This document shows, in pieces, positions 25,482-34,341 of a DNA stretch of 36,084 nucleotides. The notes below the pieces were generated by a model. It was not told the DNA's origin. It made no database searches and saw only the letters and a list, made by a program, of their open reading frames with translations. The position numbers were made by a program, and so were the translations under genes. Each line of letters begins with the position of its first letter. Position 1 is the first letter of the stretch. Source of the stretch: an uncultured bacterium (GTDB taxonomy: Bacteria; Spirochaetota; UBA4802; JAGODF01). The stretch spans positions 1 to 36,084 of the forward strand of contig CAKZSV010000060.1 in the NCBI GenBank assembly GCA_937921485.1. The letters are read 5' to 3'.

Positions 25482-25499
25482 AGGGAAGCGTATGATCGA

Positions 25500-26213
25500 T
25501 CAAACCAGCCCCCGCGCGGCCATCGCCGCCGAAATAGCTTCCGCCGCTTCAGCTGAAGTAAAACTTGCGTTGTTGATGATCATGTCGTAATGAGACGTAT
25601 CCGCGGGATCAAATTTCATGAACTCGCGATAGAAATTTTCTCTTGCCGCGCTTTTTTCCAGGATAATCTTTTCGGCCTCCTTCGATTTTTTTCCCATGAT
25701 CTTCGCGATCCTGGCGATTTTCCAGTCCATCGGAGCTACCAGACGAATATGAAATCCTTTCGGAAGATCTCTTGCAATGATGTTCCCGCCGCGTCCGACG
25801 ATAATCACATAGCCGTTCAATGTGAGGGTTCGTATCGTTTCCGCAAGCTTGCGGTGCACGGCCACCTGGGGAGGGTAGCTCGCGAAAATGCTGTTGAAAA
25901 ACGTAGCCATCTGGCTTTGAGTCGTTGTGGTCAGCGTCTCAGCAAGCTTACGAGAAACGCCCATGTCCCTCATGATGCCTTCAATCACTTTGCGGTCAAA
26001 TGCAATCCACTTTTTTCCTTTTGCGCTTAAAAGCCGCGCCAGTTCCACCGCAGTTTCATAGCCCCCGCAGCCATACTCACGTGAAATCGTGACAAAGGGA
26101 TGAATTCCTTTTTTCTCTTCTTTCTGAGTCAGACGTTTCGCTTTTTCCTTTTCCCATTCATCAATCTGATCGATGATGGATGTAAACACGCTTTTTCTGT
26201 ATTCCTCCGGCAT
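25500..26213 (-). CDS. Cytidylate-kinase-like family protein
   Basis: 237 residues. A GGAGGGAG ribosome site lies just before the ATG. After a ~38-residue charged helix, the core shows VTISREYGCGGYETAVELARLL (P-loop-like region, positions 41-62), WIAFDRKVIEGI, GYVIIVGRGGNIIARDL, FHIRLVAPMDWKIARI and YDMIINNASF. This is the cytidylate-kinase-like group (Cytidylate_kin2 type), common in anaerobes and distinct from housekeeping Cmk. The nucleotide acceptor is not established. A small propeller-like gene follows in the same unit. Confidence 0.8.
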   Translation of the reverse strand: MPEEYRKSVFTSIIDQIDEWEKEKAKRLTQKEEKKGIHPFVTISREYGCGGYETAVELARLLSAKGKKWIAFDRKVIEGIMRDMGVSRKLAETLTTTTQSQMATFFNSIFASYPPQVAVHRKLAETIRTLTLNGYVIIVGRGGNIIARDLPKGFHIRLVAPMDWKIARIAKIMGKKSKEAEKIILEKSAARENFYREFMKFDPADTSHYDMIINNASFTSAEAAEAISAAMAARGLV

Positions 26214-26260
26214 ACGCTCCCTCCATAAAATTGTTTCTTACGCCATTTAACCATTACTTT

Positions 26261-27103
26261 TTACTTTCTGTATTCCCCAATTTTTTCACCCATTGTAACT
26301 TTTTTCCCAATTGTGCAAGCGCTAAACGTAATCATGCCCTTTTCAAAAAGCACGACGACGGTGGAACCCAGATTAAAAATTCCAATCTCCTGCCCGCGGG
26401 AAACCGGCTTTCGTTCGCTTTCTGCATACAGCCTTTCTTTTTTCGAGCGAAATGCTGTATTGGTGAAAATATTTTCATAGCTCAGCGAAATCCGCCCCAC
26501 ATTCGTCGCCCCCACCTTACACACCGCTACCATGCCACGGGATGTTCGGATAAAGGTGATGATGCGCTCGTTGCGTTCAAACAGCCGGGGCAGCACACGT
26601 ACCAGAGATTCCTGCACCGTGAAAAGCCTCCCGGGCACATGCAAGAAACCCTCGATGAGACCATCCACCGGAGAATGGATGCGATGATAATCCGATGGCG
26701 ACAGATACAGGGTAATAAATTCTCCATCATGAAAATAGCGATGACGCTCAGAAGGGATGAGTCCCTGGAGGGAGTATTCAATACCCTTCGCCTGTATCAG
26801 CGTGGATGATTCGATATGCCCGAATTGGTCGATGCGCGCGTCCACTGGCGATATCACCGCATTCGGAGAATTATCAAGCGGACGTACGCCGGTTTTAAGC
26901 GTGCGGGTGAAAAAGCTATTGAATGTTCGAAAGCCTTCCCGCGGCTCTTCGTACTCATCGGTGTTGATGCCATATTTCTTTGAAAACCAGCGTATGATGG
27001 GATATAGCACGCATTTCGGAAGCGGAATCCGTGTCAGAACACCAACGAACCGCGAAATAAAGGAGAAAGAAAGAAGCCTGTACAGAAAAAGTGAAGCTTT
27101 CAT
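26261..27103 (-). CDS. psd: Phosphatidylserine decarboxylase proenzyme
   Basis: 280 residues from ATG 27103, chosen because AAGGA (27117-27113 on the minus strand) precedes it; an open frame extends to 27235 but has Cys-rich, non-homologous sequence. The enzyme makes phosphatidylethanolamine from phosphatidylserine. The self-cleavage motif FNLGST is at 243-248 with Ser247 as the pyruvoyl precursor. The triad partners Asp88 (SPVDAR) and His143 (DYHRIHSPV) are present, as is FNSFFTRTLK near the N-terminus. Amphipathic N-terminal helices suit membrane association. No pssA (phosphatidylserine synthase) gene lies in the window. Confidence 0.92.
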   Translation of the reverse strand: MKASLFLYRLLSFSFISRFVGVLTRIPLPKCVLYPIIRWFSKKYGINTDEYEEPREGFRTFNSFFTRTLKTGVRPLDNSPNAVISPVDARIDQFGHIESSTLIQAKGIEYSLQGLIPSERHRYFHDGEFITLYLSPSDYHRIHSPVDGLIEGFLHVPGRLFTVQESLVRVLPRLFERNERIITFIRTSRGMVAVCKVGATNVGRISLSYENIFTNTAFRSKKERLYAESERKPVSRGQEIGIFNLGSTVVVLFEKGMITFSACTIGKKVTMGEKIGEYRK

Positions 27104-27237
27104 CAAAAACATCCTTGAAGACATAATCGCACAATATATAACAAAAATTAATCCATCATCTACGATAGTTCCGCATCGAACACACGTCAAGCACGAAAAT
27201 ATGGTGAACGATCCCTGCTGTTTCATCCGATGCACGA

Positions 27238-29688
27238 TTATGACACAACACGGTGGAGGACTCTGCTGAGCTCTTCTATTCGGAAAGGTTTTTTTATCAG
27301 GTCAACGAATCCGTGATCGTGGTAATTGACTACCACCGGATCGTCAAGATAGCCGGTTGCAAGGATTGCGCGCACTGATGGATCTATCTCTTTCAGCACC
27401 GCAACAGTGTCTTTTCCGCCGATACCTCCTGTTACCGTGAGATCAAGGATGACGGCATGAAATGGATTATTTTCTTTTCGGGCGCGAGAAAACCTTTCAA
27501 CAGCCTCGTTTCCATCCCGCGCGGTTTCGTATTCATAGCCGAGATACGAAAGAAACTGCGTCACCACGGCAATGACTCCCTCATCATCATCCATGATAAG
27601 AATGCGCACCTTCCCCTCGCGAGAAACCTGCGCAATCTCCATATTCACATCTTTCGCATCGGGAAGCGCCGGAAGATACACAGAAAACACCGAACCCTTT
27701 CCAGCTTCTGATTCCACATCAATTATGCCGCCGTGTTTTGCTACAATCGAATACGCGATGGCAAGCCCAAGACCGCTTTCCATCTCCTTGCTCGTAAAAT
27801 ACGGGTCAAATATCTTCGATAGATTTTCGGGAGGAATGCCTGAACCGGTATCCTTTATTGATATTTTGACGTAATTTCCTGCTGACAGCGGCAGAAGAGA
27901 ACCCGCTCCGATGACTTTATTCGAAGCACGAACCGTCAGCGTACCACCCTGCGTCATCGACTGTATTGCGTTGATGATGATATTATTCAGCACTTGCCCA
28001 ATCTGACCATCATCCACCTCGGCAGGCCATAAATCTTCTGAAATGCAGAGATCAACTTTTGCCTGCGATCCGCTTGAAGAAAACATCACGCAATCTCTGA
28101 TGATGCCATCCAGCGGCATGATTTTTTTCACGGGCGCGGTATTTCTGGAAAATGCAAGAAACTGCCGTGTAAGCTCCCGCGCGCGGGAGACGGCTTCTTC
28201 GGCTGCGGAAAGATTTTTTATCACCAGCCCGGGGTCGTGCGGATTAATTCTGCACAGTGTGATGTTTCCCATAATCACCGTAAGAATATTGTTGAAATCG
28301 TGCGCAATACCTCCGGCTAAAACGCTTAGCGATTCGAGTTTCTGAGATTTTCTGGTTCTCTCTTCGAGCATCTTTCGTTCGGTGATATCAAGTATCATAT
28401 CGAGGATCACGGCTTTCCCCTGATATCGGATTAAACCTGATGATAAGATTACATTGAAGCGCTGCCCTTCCCTGCTCTGTATTTCGCACTCGATTTCCCT
28501 TACGGTTTCATTACATAAAACTTTCTTATGGAGTTGCTGAATAGTATCGCAGCACTCCAAAGTGAATAAATCATAATAATTTCGAGAAGAGTTCAAAAGC
28601 TCCTGGCGGCTGTACCCCATGATTTTTTCAAAAGTTTTATTGGCGTACACGACTTTCGAATCATCAACCATCGCGATCATGAGCGGCGATTGCTCTGCCA
28701 GGTTTCGGAAAAGCTCTTCGGATTCTCGAAGTGCATTTTCAACTATTTTTTTATTCGTAATGTCGCGCAGTATCAACTGGAGGCATTCAAAGGATCCATC
28801 CGCGTCTTTAAGGACTGAGGCGATTATTTCCGTGTACAGAATGCAATTTTCGCGCACCTTCCAGCAGAGCTCATCTACTTCAGCAACAATACCGCTTGAA
28901 CTATACGTCTCCCAGAAGGACTGGAAATTTTTTTCAGAACGTTCATCGAGACGTTTCCGGGCAAACGTTGCCAAATTCGCCGATTCATCGATGTCGGTAT
29001 CAAATAGGGTGAAAAACGCAGAATTCGCGAATATCACATTACCGGAGCGGTCAACATGAACAATCGGGTCATTGGTTTTCGACAGCAAATCCTGATATCG
29101 TTTTTCTGTCAACGAGGCCCTCTTTTCGGCGGAACGCTCTTTTAACGTGATATCTCTGATAACGCCTATGGTGCCGCAGAATACCTCCTCCCCTTTTTCA
29201 AATGTATAGGTGCCGGCCGCATTGACCTCCGCGTCGATATACACATACCCGTGCGCCTCTCCCGCGGCAACTTTGCTCAGGAGGCGTATTTCCGCACCAC
29301 GCCTGATCCGGCTGAATCTGCGCCGTTCATCGAAAAGAGAGGGAGACCGTTCAGTGCCGGTGATTTTCCCCTGATAGCGAGGAAGCACGTGAGAACGGCT
29401 GACGCGCTGCACATCATCAGGATGGATTATGACGCTGAAATGTTTTCCGATAAGCTCCGAAGGAGAATAGCCAAGCACATGCACATAGTCGTTGACAAAG
29501 GTAAACCGGCCATCTTCATCAATCCTATACACAATATCCGGCAGGTATTGCAGAATCTCCAAAAAATCAATTTCCTCTGCTGCTGCTTTTTCTTCTGCAG
29601 CGAGTTTCCTTTCCAGCTCGGCAATTCGCCGCTGCAAAACACGTATTTGCTCAAGCAGTTCTTCCCTGCTTTCCATTCGTCCGCTCAT
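27238..29688 (-). CDS. Hybrid histidine kinase: three PAS, HisKA, HATPase, receiver
   Basis: 816 residues from ATG 29688 (GGTGG upstream; a GTG at 29697 would add three). Order: coiled coil ~7-42; PAS ~43-185 with an IRDIT end; PAS ~198-315 (LRDIT); PAS ~322-440 (LDITE); HisKA with phospho-His463 in GGIAHDFNNIL; HATPase with N box (NNIIINAIQS), DTGSG and GLGLAI; receiver ~694-816 with acidic pocket DDD, phospho-Asp749 (LDLT) and Lys800 (KKP). No transmembrane helix, so it is a cytoplasmic sensor. Several Cys in the second and third PAS domains might bind a ligand. No response regulator is adjacent; it follows the deacetylase-family gene by 12 bases, so it may be co-transcribed with that gene. 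Confidence 0.92.
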   Translation of the reverse strand: MSGRMESREELLEQIRVLQRRIAELERKLAAEEKAAAEEIDFLEILQYLPDIVYRIDEDGRFTFVNDYVHVLGYSPSELIGKHFSVIIHPDDVQRVSRSHVLPRYQGKITGTERSPSLFDERRRFSRIRRGAEIRLLSKVAAGEAHGYVYIDAEVNAAGTYTFEKGEEVFCGTIGVIRDITLKERSAEKRASLTEKRYQDLLSKTNDPIVHVDRSGNVIFANSAFFTLFDTDIDESANLATFARKRLDERSEKNFQSFWETYSSSGIVAEVDELCWKVRENCILYTEIIASVLKDADGSFECLQLILRDITNKKIVENALRESEELFRNLAEQSPLMIAMVDDSKVVYANKTFEKIMGYSRQELLNSSRNYYDLFTLECCDTIQQLHKKVLCNETVREIECEIQSREGQRFNVILSSGLIRYQGKAVILDMILDITERKMLEERTRKSQKLESLSVLAGGIAHDFNNILTVIMGNITLCRINPHDPGLVIKNLSAAEEAVSRARELTRQFLAFSRNTAPVKKIMPLDGIIRDCVMFSSSGSQAKVDLCISEDLWPAEVDDGQIGQVLNNIIINAIQSMTQGGTLTVRASNKVIGAGSLLPLSAGNYVKISIKDTGSGIPPENLSKIFDPYFTSKEMESGLGLAIAYSIVAKHGGIIDVESEAGKGSVFSVYLPALPDAKDVNMEIAQVSREGKVRILIMDDDEGVIAVVTQFLSYLGYEYETARDGNEAVERFSRARKENNPFHAVILDLTVTGGIGGKDTVAVLKEIDPSVRAILATGYLDDPVVVNYHDHGFVDLIKKPFRIEELSRVLHRVVS

Positions 29689-29700
29689 CAGCACCACCAG

Positions 29701-31014
29701 TTAATAATCAAGATACTCCCGATCCCTGCGATTAATCAGCTTGATGTGCGCAAACTTTCCGGATTGTCGGGCATCCTTCAGCATGCGCAGGCCTTCATCG
29801 CGGCAGCGGTTGCACGCGCCAAGGGGAATTTCGATTCCAACCGAAAGAGGATTAATCGAGGATACTGTTTCGATGTACAGCACTCCGGCGCAGTCATTGC
29901 ACACCATCACCGATTCCATTTGCTTTTCGCGAATCCCGTCGGTGTCATAATAAATATTTTTCTGCCGCACCCCACGCTCACCGCTACTCTTATTTTTTGA
30001 GGGCTTTTTGGCATACGTTCTGTAATTCTCAACCGCCTGGCTGCAAATTTTTTCGATATACTGGCCAACGCTTTTTTCCTGGCGGATGGCCCCCTCGTTA
30101 AAGTCGGGTTCAACCACACCAGAATAATCCACCCCTGCCATGGCAAGCACAATTCCGAGATTCACATAGGGGAGCGCGCCCTGAATGGAATAGCCGCCTT
30201 CCAAAACCGCGATGTGGGGATTCAGCCTGTCATTGAGAATCGCATATCCCTGCGCGGAGAAATTCATGTTGGTGATGGGATCGGTGTAGTGATTGTCCTG
30301 ACCGGCCGAATTGACAATGATATCGGGTTTGAACATGTCGAGGATCGGCAATACCGCATTATCGAGCGCGTAGAGAAATCCTTCAGGCGATGTCATCGGG
30401 GGAAGCGGGATGTTGATGGTTTTCCCGAGCGCGTTCGGGCCGCCGAGTTCATCCAGAAAACCGGAGCCGGGATAGAGCGTGCGCCCGTCCTGATGGATGG
30501 AAATATAGAGCGTGTTCGGATCGTGCCAGTAGATATCCTGCGTTCCGTCGCCGTGATGGCAATCGGTATCGACAATCGCCACGCGCTTCTGGCCGTAGTG
30601 TTCGCGAATGTATTCGATCATCACCGCTTCGATGTTGATGTTGCAAAAACCGCGGTTCCCATGCACCGCTTTCATGGAATGATGTCCCGGCGGGCGTACC
30701 AGCGCAAAGGCGCGTTCGGCTTCGCCGTCCATCACCAGGCGCGCAGCTTTGATTGCACCGCCTGCTGAAATCATGTGGGACTCCGTGGTGACTGATGCCA
30801 CATCGGGAATGCAGAAATGCGTCCGCTTCACATCCTCTTCGGAGGCGATATCCGGCTTGTATTCAACAATGCCGGCGATGTCGAAAATTCCTTCTTCCAG
30901 GAGCTGATCCTGGGTGTATAGGAGCCGCTCCTCCCGTTCGGGATGCGTGGGGCTGATAGCCCAATCGAACGCGGGAAAGAAAATGAGCCCCATTTTTCTT
31001 TTTGCCTGTATCAT
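29701..31014 (-). CDS. Histone-deacetylase-family hydrolase with C-terminal zinc-ribbon-like extension
   Basis: 437 residues. The arginase/deacetylase fold is complete: THPEREERL, RPPGHHS (His111-His112), DTDCHHGDGTQD with zinc ligands Asp151 and His153, SAGQDNHYTDP with Asp240, and LEGGY with catalytic Tyr275. Bacterial relatives (AcuC, acetylpolyamine amidohydrolases, HdaH-like) remove acyl groups from lysine or polyamines; which applies here is not known. Residues ~340-437 are not part of the usual fold and contain CNDC (372-375) and CNRC (401-404), a probable zinc ribbon. The ATG overlaps the TGA of the HyuA-like gene (ATGA at 31011-31014), so the two are translationally coupled. Confidence 0.9.
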   Translation of the reverse strand: MIQAKRKMGLIFFPAFDWAISPTHPEREERLLYTQDQLLEEGIFDIAGIVEYKPDIASEEDVKRTHFCIPDVASVTTESHMISAGGAIKAARLVMDGEAERAFALVRPPGHHSMKAVHGNRGFCNINIEAVMIEYIREHYGQKRVAIVDTDCHHGDGTQDIYWHDPNTLYISIHQDGRTLYPGSGFLDELGGPNALGKTINIPLPPMTSPEGFLYALDNAVLPILDMFKPDIIVNSAGQDNHYTDPITNMNFSAQGYAILNDRLNPHIAVLEGGYSIQGALPYVNLGIVLAMAGVDYSGVVEPDFNEGAIRQEKSVGQYIEKICSQAVENYRTYAKKPSKNKSSGERGVRQKNIYYDTDGIREKQMESVMVCNDCAGVLYIETVSSINPLSVGIEIPLGACNRCRDEGLRMLKDARQSGKFAHIKLINRRDREYLDY

Positions 31015-32681
31015 CGCCCGCCTCCCGAATGAAGGTGCACCTCCACGGCAGGCTTCACCTGGCAGCGTACCCGAATATTTTTGCCGGTGGTATAAAAACC
31101 GCCGACCATGTTAAAAGAACTTTCTTCAACGATCTGTGCGTCATGTTCTTGAATTGCGATTCCCATTTTTTTCAAATGCGACATGAGATAGCTTCTGGCA
31201 TCTTTCTTTGCCTTTTCAAGAGCATAATTTCTGTCGCATGTTTCGTTGATGCCGATATTCGGCACGATGAGCTTCTGACGCTCGGTGTCGGCCAGAAGCG
31301 TAAGATCAAACGTAGTCCGTGCAAGCGCCGCACCGATTGCGTTTGCAACAAGATAGTGTTCTGGAACGATTACCGGCAGACGGAATGCTTTTTCCATAAG
31401 CGGCGCGAATGCATGCGCAGGCCCTCCCATCACATACAGCGCTTTTGGCGTAATGACTTTCCCTTCCAGCATCTCATGAATCGTATAAACCGGTTTGTCA
31501 TTAATTTCTTTCAAAAGAGAATCAACCGCATCTGTAATCTTTTTCACCGCAAGCGCAATTGCGTCAGATGTCAGCTTTTGCGGCGTGATACCTGCCTCTT
31601 GTGCCAGCTTTTCAATTCCGATTTTCGACATCACCGTGTCGCCATGATGAGCGTTGCCCGCAAAATTCAGGGCATCTAAAAGCGTGGGGACAGATCCTCC
31701 TTCGGCCATCGATGGACCTATGCGCTCTGGACCAACCCGAAGTGCACCATCTGACAGGCGGATAGCTGAATCACCGCCAATGCCGATTGAACGCGTGGCA
31801 AGAGAGCGCACCAGAGTGGGCAATGCGCCAAGCGAAATGCCATGCGGTTCAACGAGCGGTTCGCCGTCGGCATAGAGCGAAATATCCGTGGTGGTGCCGC
31901 CGATATCCAGCGCAACCGCATCCGCAGAAATATTGCAAAGCGCAGAAATTCCCATCACGCTTGCTGCGGGGCCGGAAAGGATGGATTCCACCGGAAGGTG
32001 GCGCGCTTCTGAAAGCGGAAGAGTTCCCCCATCGGCCTTTAAAATGTGTACGGGGGATTTCACGTGTAAATCCGCAAGATTTTTTTCTACTGCGTCAGCG
32101 AAGCTATTAAAAAGCCGCCAGACGGCTGAATTGAAATACGAGGTGGCGATTCTGCGGGGAAAGCCCAAATTTCCCGAAAGACGATGCCCCATCGTGATGA
32201 AATCGGCACCGGTGCATGCATCGCTGATATGCTCTTCATGAGAAGGATTGCGGGTGGAAAATTTTGAAACGGCTGCGAAAACCTTTACCCCATTTTTCTG
32301 GCACGCCTCAACTGCTCTTTGCAGCTCTTCAGCATTGAGTGTTTTTACCTCTTTGCCTCTGTGGTCGATCGAGCCATCGATGACGTGATACTGCTCACCG
32401 CAGGAAAAGAAAGCAGGATTAATGCCGGGCCCAGACGAGACGATCACGCCCACTTTCTCGGTTTTGCCTTCCACAATCGCATTGGTTGAGAGAGTGGTGC
32501 TTAAGTTGATTCGAGCAATATTGGTATGATTATTTTTTTCAAGAAGCTTCGTAAACGCAGCTTTAATTGAATTGATGAGATTATGATGATCTGTTGCGAC
32601 CTTTACCGAGGATACGACACCGCCTTCATTCACGATAACCGCATCGGTATGCGTACCGCCCACATCCAGTCCAAGCCACAT
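31011..32681 (-). CDS. Hydantoinase/oxoprolinase-family (HyuA-like) ATPase
   Basis: 556 residues; a G-rich ribosome site (GGGTGGGGG) precedes the ATG. Actin-like nucleotide-binding motifs are present: DVGGTHTD (6-13), STTLSTNAIVEG, ILSGPAASVMG and LDIGGTTTDISLY (259-270). HyuA-type proteins usually work with HyuB in ATP-dependent opening of cyclic amides (5-oxoproline, N-methylhydantoin) or in acetone-carboxylase-like reactions. This is a short HyuA with no HyuB gene beside it; instead it is coupled to a deacetylase-family hydrolase. The gene lies 60 bases from a decayed glycosidase on the other strand. Confidence 0.88.
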   Translation of the reverse strand: MWLGLDVGGTHTDAVIVNEGGVVSSVKVATDHHNLINSIKAAFTKLLEKNNHTNIARINLSTTLSTNAIVEGKTEKVGVIVSSGPGINPAFFSCGEQYHVIDGSIDHRGKEVKTLNAEELQRAVEACQKNGVKVFAAVSKFSTRNPSHEEHISDACTGADFITMGHRLSGNLGFPRRIATSYFNSAVWRLFNSFADAVEKNLADLHVKSPVHILKADGGTLPLSEARHLPVESILSGPAASVMGISALCNISADAVALDIGGTTTDISLYADGEPLVEPHGISLGALPTLVRSLATRSIGIGGDSAIRLSDGALRVGPERIGPSMAEGGSVPTLLDALNFAGNAHHGDTVMSKIGIEKLAQEAGITPQKLTSDAIALAVKKITDAVDSLLKEINDKPVYTIHEMLEGKVITPKALYVMGGPAHAFAPLMEKAFRLPVIVPEHYLVANAIGAALARTTFDLTLLADTERQKLIVPNIGINETCDRNYALEKAKKDARSYLMSHLKKMGIAIQEHDAQIVEESSFNMVGGFYTTGKNIRVRCQVKPAVEVHLHSGGGR

Positions 32682-32741
32682 ACAAAGCCCCCACCCGTGC
32701 GACGTACAAAGCTTCTTTCGGATTATTAATGACCAAGGCGG

Positions 32742-33432
32742 TTGGTGTCAAGAAAGATATTTGCCGGAGAAATAATCCGGCTTATGCACGGAGTATGGGG
32801 CCTTCATGGAATTTTACCATTTACTTATCCCCTAACTCATTACAGAACAAGAACCATTAAACGTTTTGGAATACCTCGTTTGCGCTTTACCGACGGCCCC
32901 AAGGGTATTAACCTCAATCGATCCACCTGCTTTCCTGTGCCAATGGCACGGGGCGCCACTTTTGATCCCGTCCTCGAGGAACGTGTTGACACCGCAATGG
33001 GCATTGAAGCGCGTCATCAGGGTGCCAACGCTGTCGGTTCCACCTGTATAAATTATGTGTGGATGAATGGATTGATGAAATACCTGCCCTTTTAATGGCC
33101 TGGTATCCTGGCATGCAGGGAGGTGCCGCAATAGCAGATGTACTTTTCGGCGACTACAATCCCGCTGGCCGCCTCCCGTTCACCATACCGAAGTCGACAG
33201 ACCAACTTCCGCCGTTCGATACAAAGTCCCTGGAAATCACATACGATTACTGGCATGACTATCGCTACTTCGATCATCATGCGCTTGAGCCGCAATATTA
33301 TTTCGGTCATGCGATCTTGCATGGTATGATGTTGAGCATCGCAAATGGGAAGTGGAAAAAATGAAATACGGCACGTGGGTCGGATCATCATTGGCGGATT
33401 TACCTCTATATTCAGAGTTTATCGTGGAATGA
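32742..33432 (+). pseudogene. Remnant of a glycoside hydrolase family 3 beta-glucosidase
   Basis: Frame 1 (32742-33052) encodes an N-terminal GH3 segment: FGIPRLRFTDGPKGI, STCFPVPMARGATFDP and EARHQGAN. At about 33050 homology jumps to the distal part in another frame (33059-33364): [56 protein letters not shown]. Some hundreds of residues between are missing. A third frame (33361-33432) encodes WVGSSLADLPLYSEF, the closing part of the GH3 fibronectin-like domain. It therefore carries one large deletion plus at least one additional frame change. The last bases overlap the end of the GntR gene. Functional GH3 enzymes release glucose or similar sugars from beta-linked glycosides. Confidence 0.8.
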
Positions 33433-34117
33433 AATCGACCTGGTTGGGAACCTTATCGAAAAGAGATTCTTCCGCAAGTTTTTTTGCGTATTTCATTTCG
33501 CTGGCAATCAATTCCCTAATATAATGGGCAGCCATATCCGGGTCCTTCTCTTTGAACCCTTTATATGCGCCCTTAAAATATTTCACATGATTTTGTATAT
33601 CCCATTTTCTCATTGAAAGATTGGCAAATATTATCCAATGACTTGCAGGCCAAAGGTCATTAAATATTTTTTCAAGAATACAATTTTTCGTCGCCTTAAC
33701 ACAATATTTCTCGACATCTGTAATAGCTGTAAAATAGGCTATTCTGTCACCATGCATAGCGGCAATTTCTGTGTCCTTTGCTGCTTTTGTTATTTTTTCA
33801 AAATCATCAGCATCTGAATTATCTACTGCCTTTCGTGCAATGAGCTGATATATTTCAATAAGGACATCTCCTATAGATTCAATAAATGATTTTGTAAGAA
33901 CGGTTACACGCGCTTCTTTTCGAGGAATTAATTCAACGAGGTGCTTTTGTTCAAGTATTCTCAGAGCTTCTCTTATTGGTATTCTGCTCACCCCAAGCTC
34001 CACCGACAGCTTTGTTTCGATTATACGATCTCCCGGACGCATATCGAAGGTTATGATTTTATCTCTTAAATATTGTGCAATTTGTTCCGCAAGATTTTCA
34101 GAAGGTCTAAATTTCAT
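33419..34117 (-). CDS. GntR-family regulator, FCD subfamily
   Basis: 232 residues from ATG 34117 (MKFRPSENLAEQIAQYLRDKI), the normal N-terminus for the family; the frame stays open to 34249 but the extra residues look non-coding. Residues ~8-75 are the winged HTH (RPGDRIIETKLSVELGVSRIPIREALRIL, read in parts) and ~85-225 an all-helical FCD ligand-binding domain. FCD-type GntR proteins bind organic acids and usually repress adjacent catabolic genes. It is divergent from the glycyl radical enzyme, and the perfect palindrome at 34294-34319 is its probable operator. The ribosome site is weak (GGAA). Confidence 0.88.
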   Translation of the reverse strand: MKFRPSENLAEQIAQYLRDKIITFDMRPGDRIIETKLSVELGVSRIPIREALRILEQKHLVELIPRKEARVTVLTKSFIESIGDVLIEIYQLIARKAVDNSDADDFEKITKAAKDTEIAAMHGDRIAYFTAITDVEKYCVKATKNCILEKIFNDLWPASHWIIFANLSMRKWDIQNHVKYFKGAYKGFKEKDPDMAAHYIRELIASEMKYAKKLAEESLFDKVPNQVDFIPR

Positions 34118-34293
34118 TATTAATGTTCCAAATTCACAATGTTTGTAATTCCGCTGTAACCTGCCACCCGTTCCGGAAAATACCGCGACTTTTAAGACGT
34201 TTTTCATGTTCATGTCGAGATAATTTTCAAATTCAACATTATCCATCAAAAAAATTATGTAAAATCAAATTTTTTGTTGACGATTTCATTATT

Positions 34294-34319
34294 ATTGTAT
34301 ACTGTATACAGTATACAAT
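34294..34319. promoter_or_regulatory. Perfect 26-bp palindrome, probable GntR operator
   Basis: Left half ATTGTATACTGTA (34294-34306) and right half TACAGTATACAAT (34307-34319) are exact reverse complements. It contains three overlapping GTATAC cores. It lies between a GntR/FCD gene and a divergent glycyl radical enzyme gene and covers most of the latter's -35 to -10 interval, the classical place for a repressor. A divergent GntR promoter with a weak TAATAA -10 could share it. Confidence 0.85.
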
Positions 34320-34324
34320 ATAAT
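34295..34324 (+). promoter_or_regulatory. Promoter of the glycyl radical enzyme gene
   Basis: TTGTAT at 34295-34300, 18-base spacer, TATAAT at 34319-34324. The spacer is nearly all operator. AGGAGG at 34330-34335 then precedes the ATG at 34342, so the leader is very short. The alternative TTGACG at 34277-34282 has only a 15-base distance to TATACT. Confidence 0.65.
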
Positions 34325-34341
34325 CGGCGAGGAGGTTATAA

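Noticed and set aside
27104..27235. N-terminal extension of phosphatidylserine decarboxylase
   Set aside because: The added residues are Cys-rich and unlike the family, while a good ribosome site supports ATG 27103.
34118..34249. N-terminal extension of the GntR regulator
   Set aside because: The family begins a few residues before the winged helix, and the extension would consume most of the promoter leader.
34294..34319. Palindrome as a transposon end or terminator
   Set aside because: There is no T-run, no matching second copy nearby and no transposase; its fit between -35 and -10 indicates an operator.
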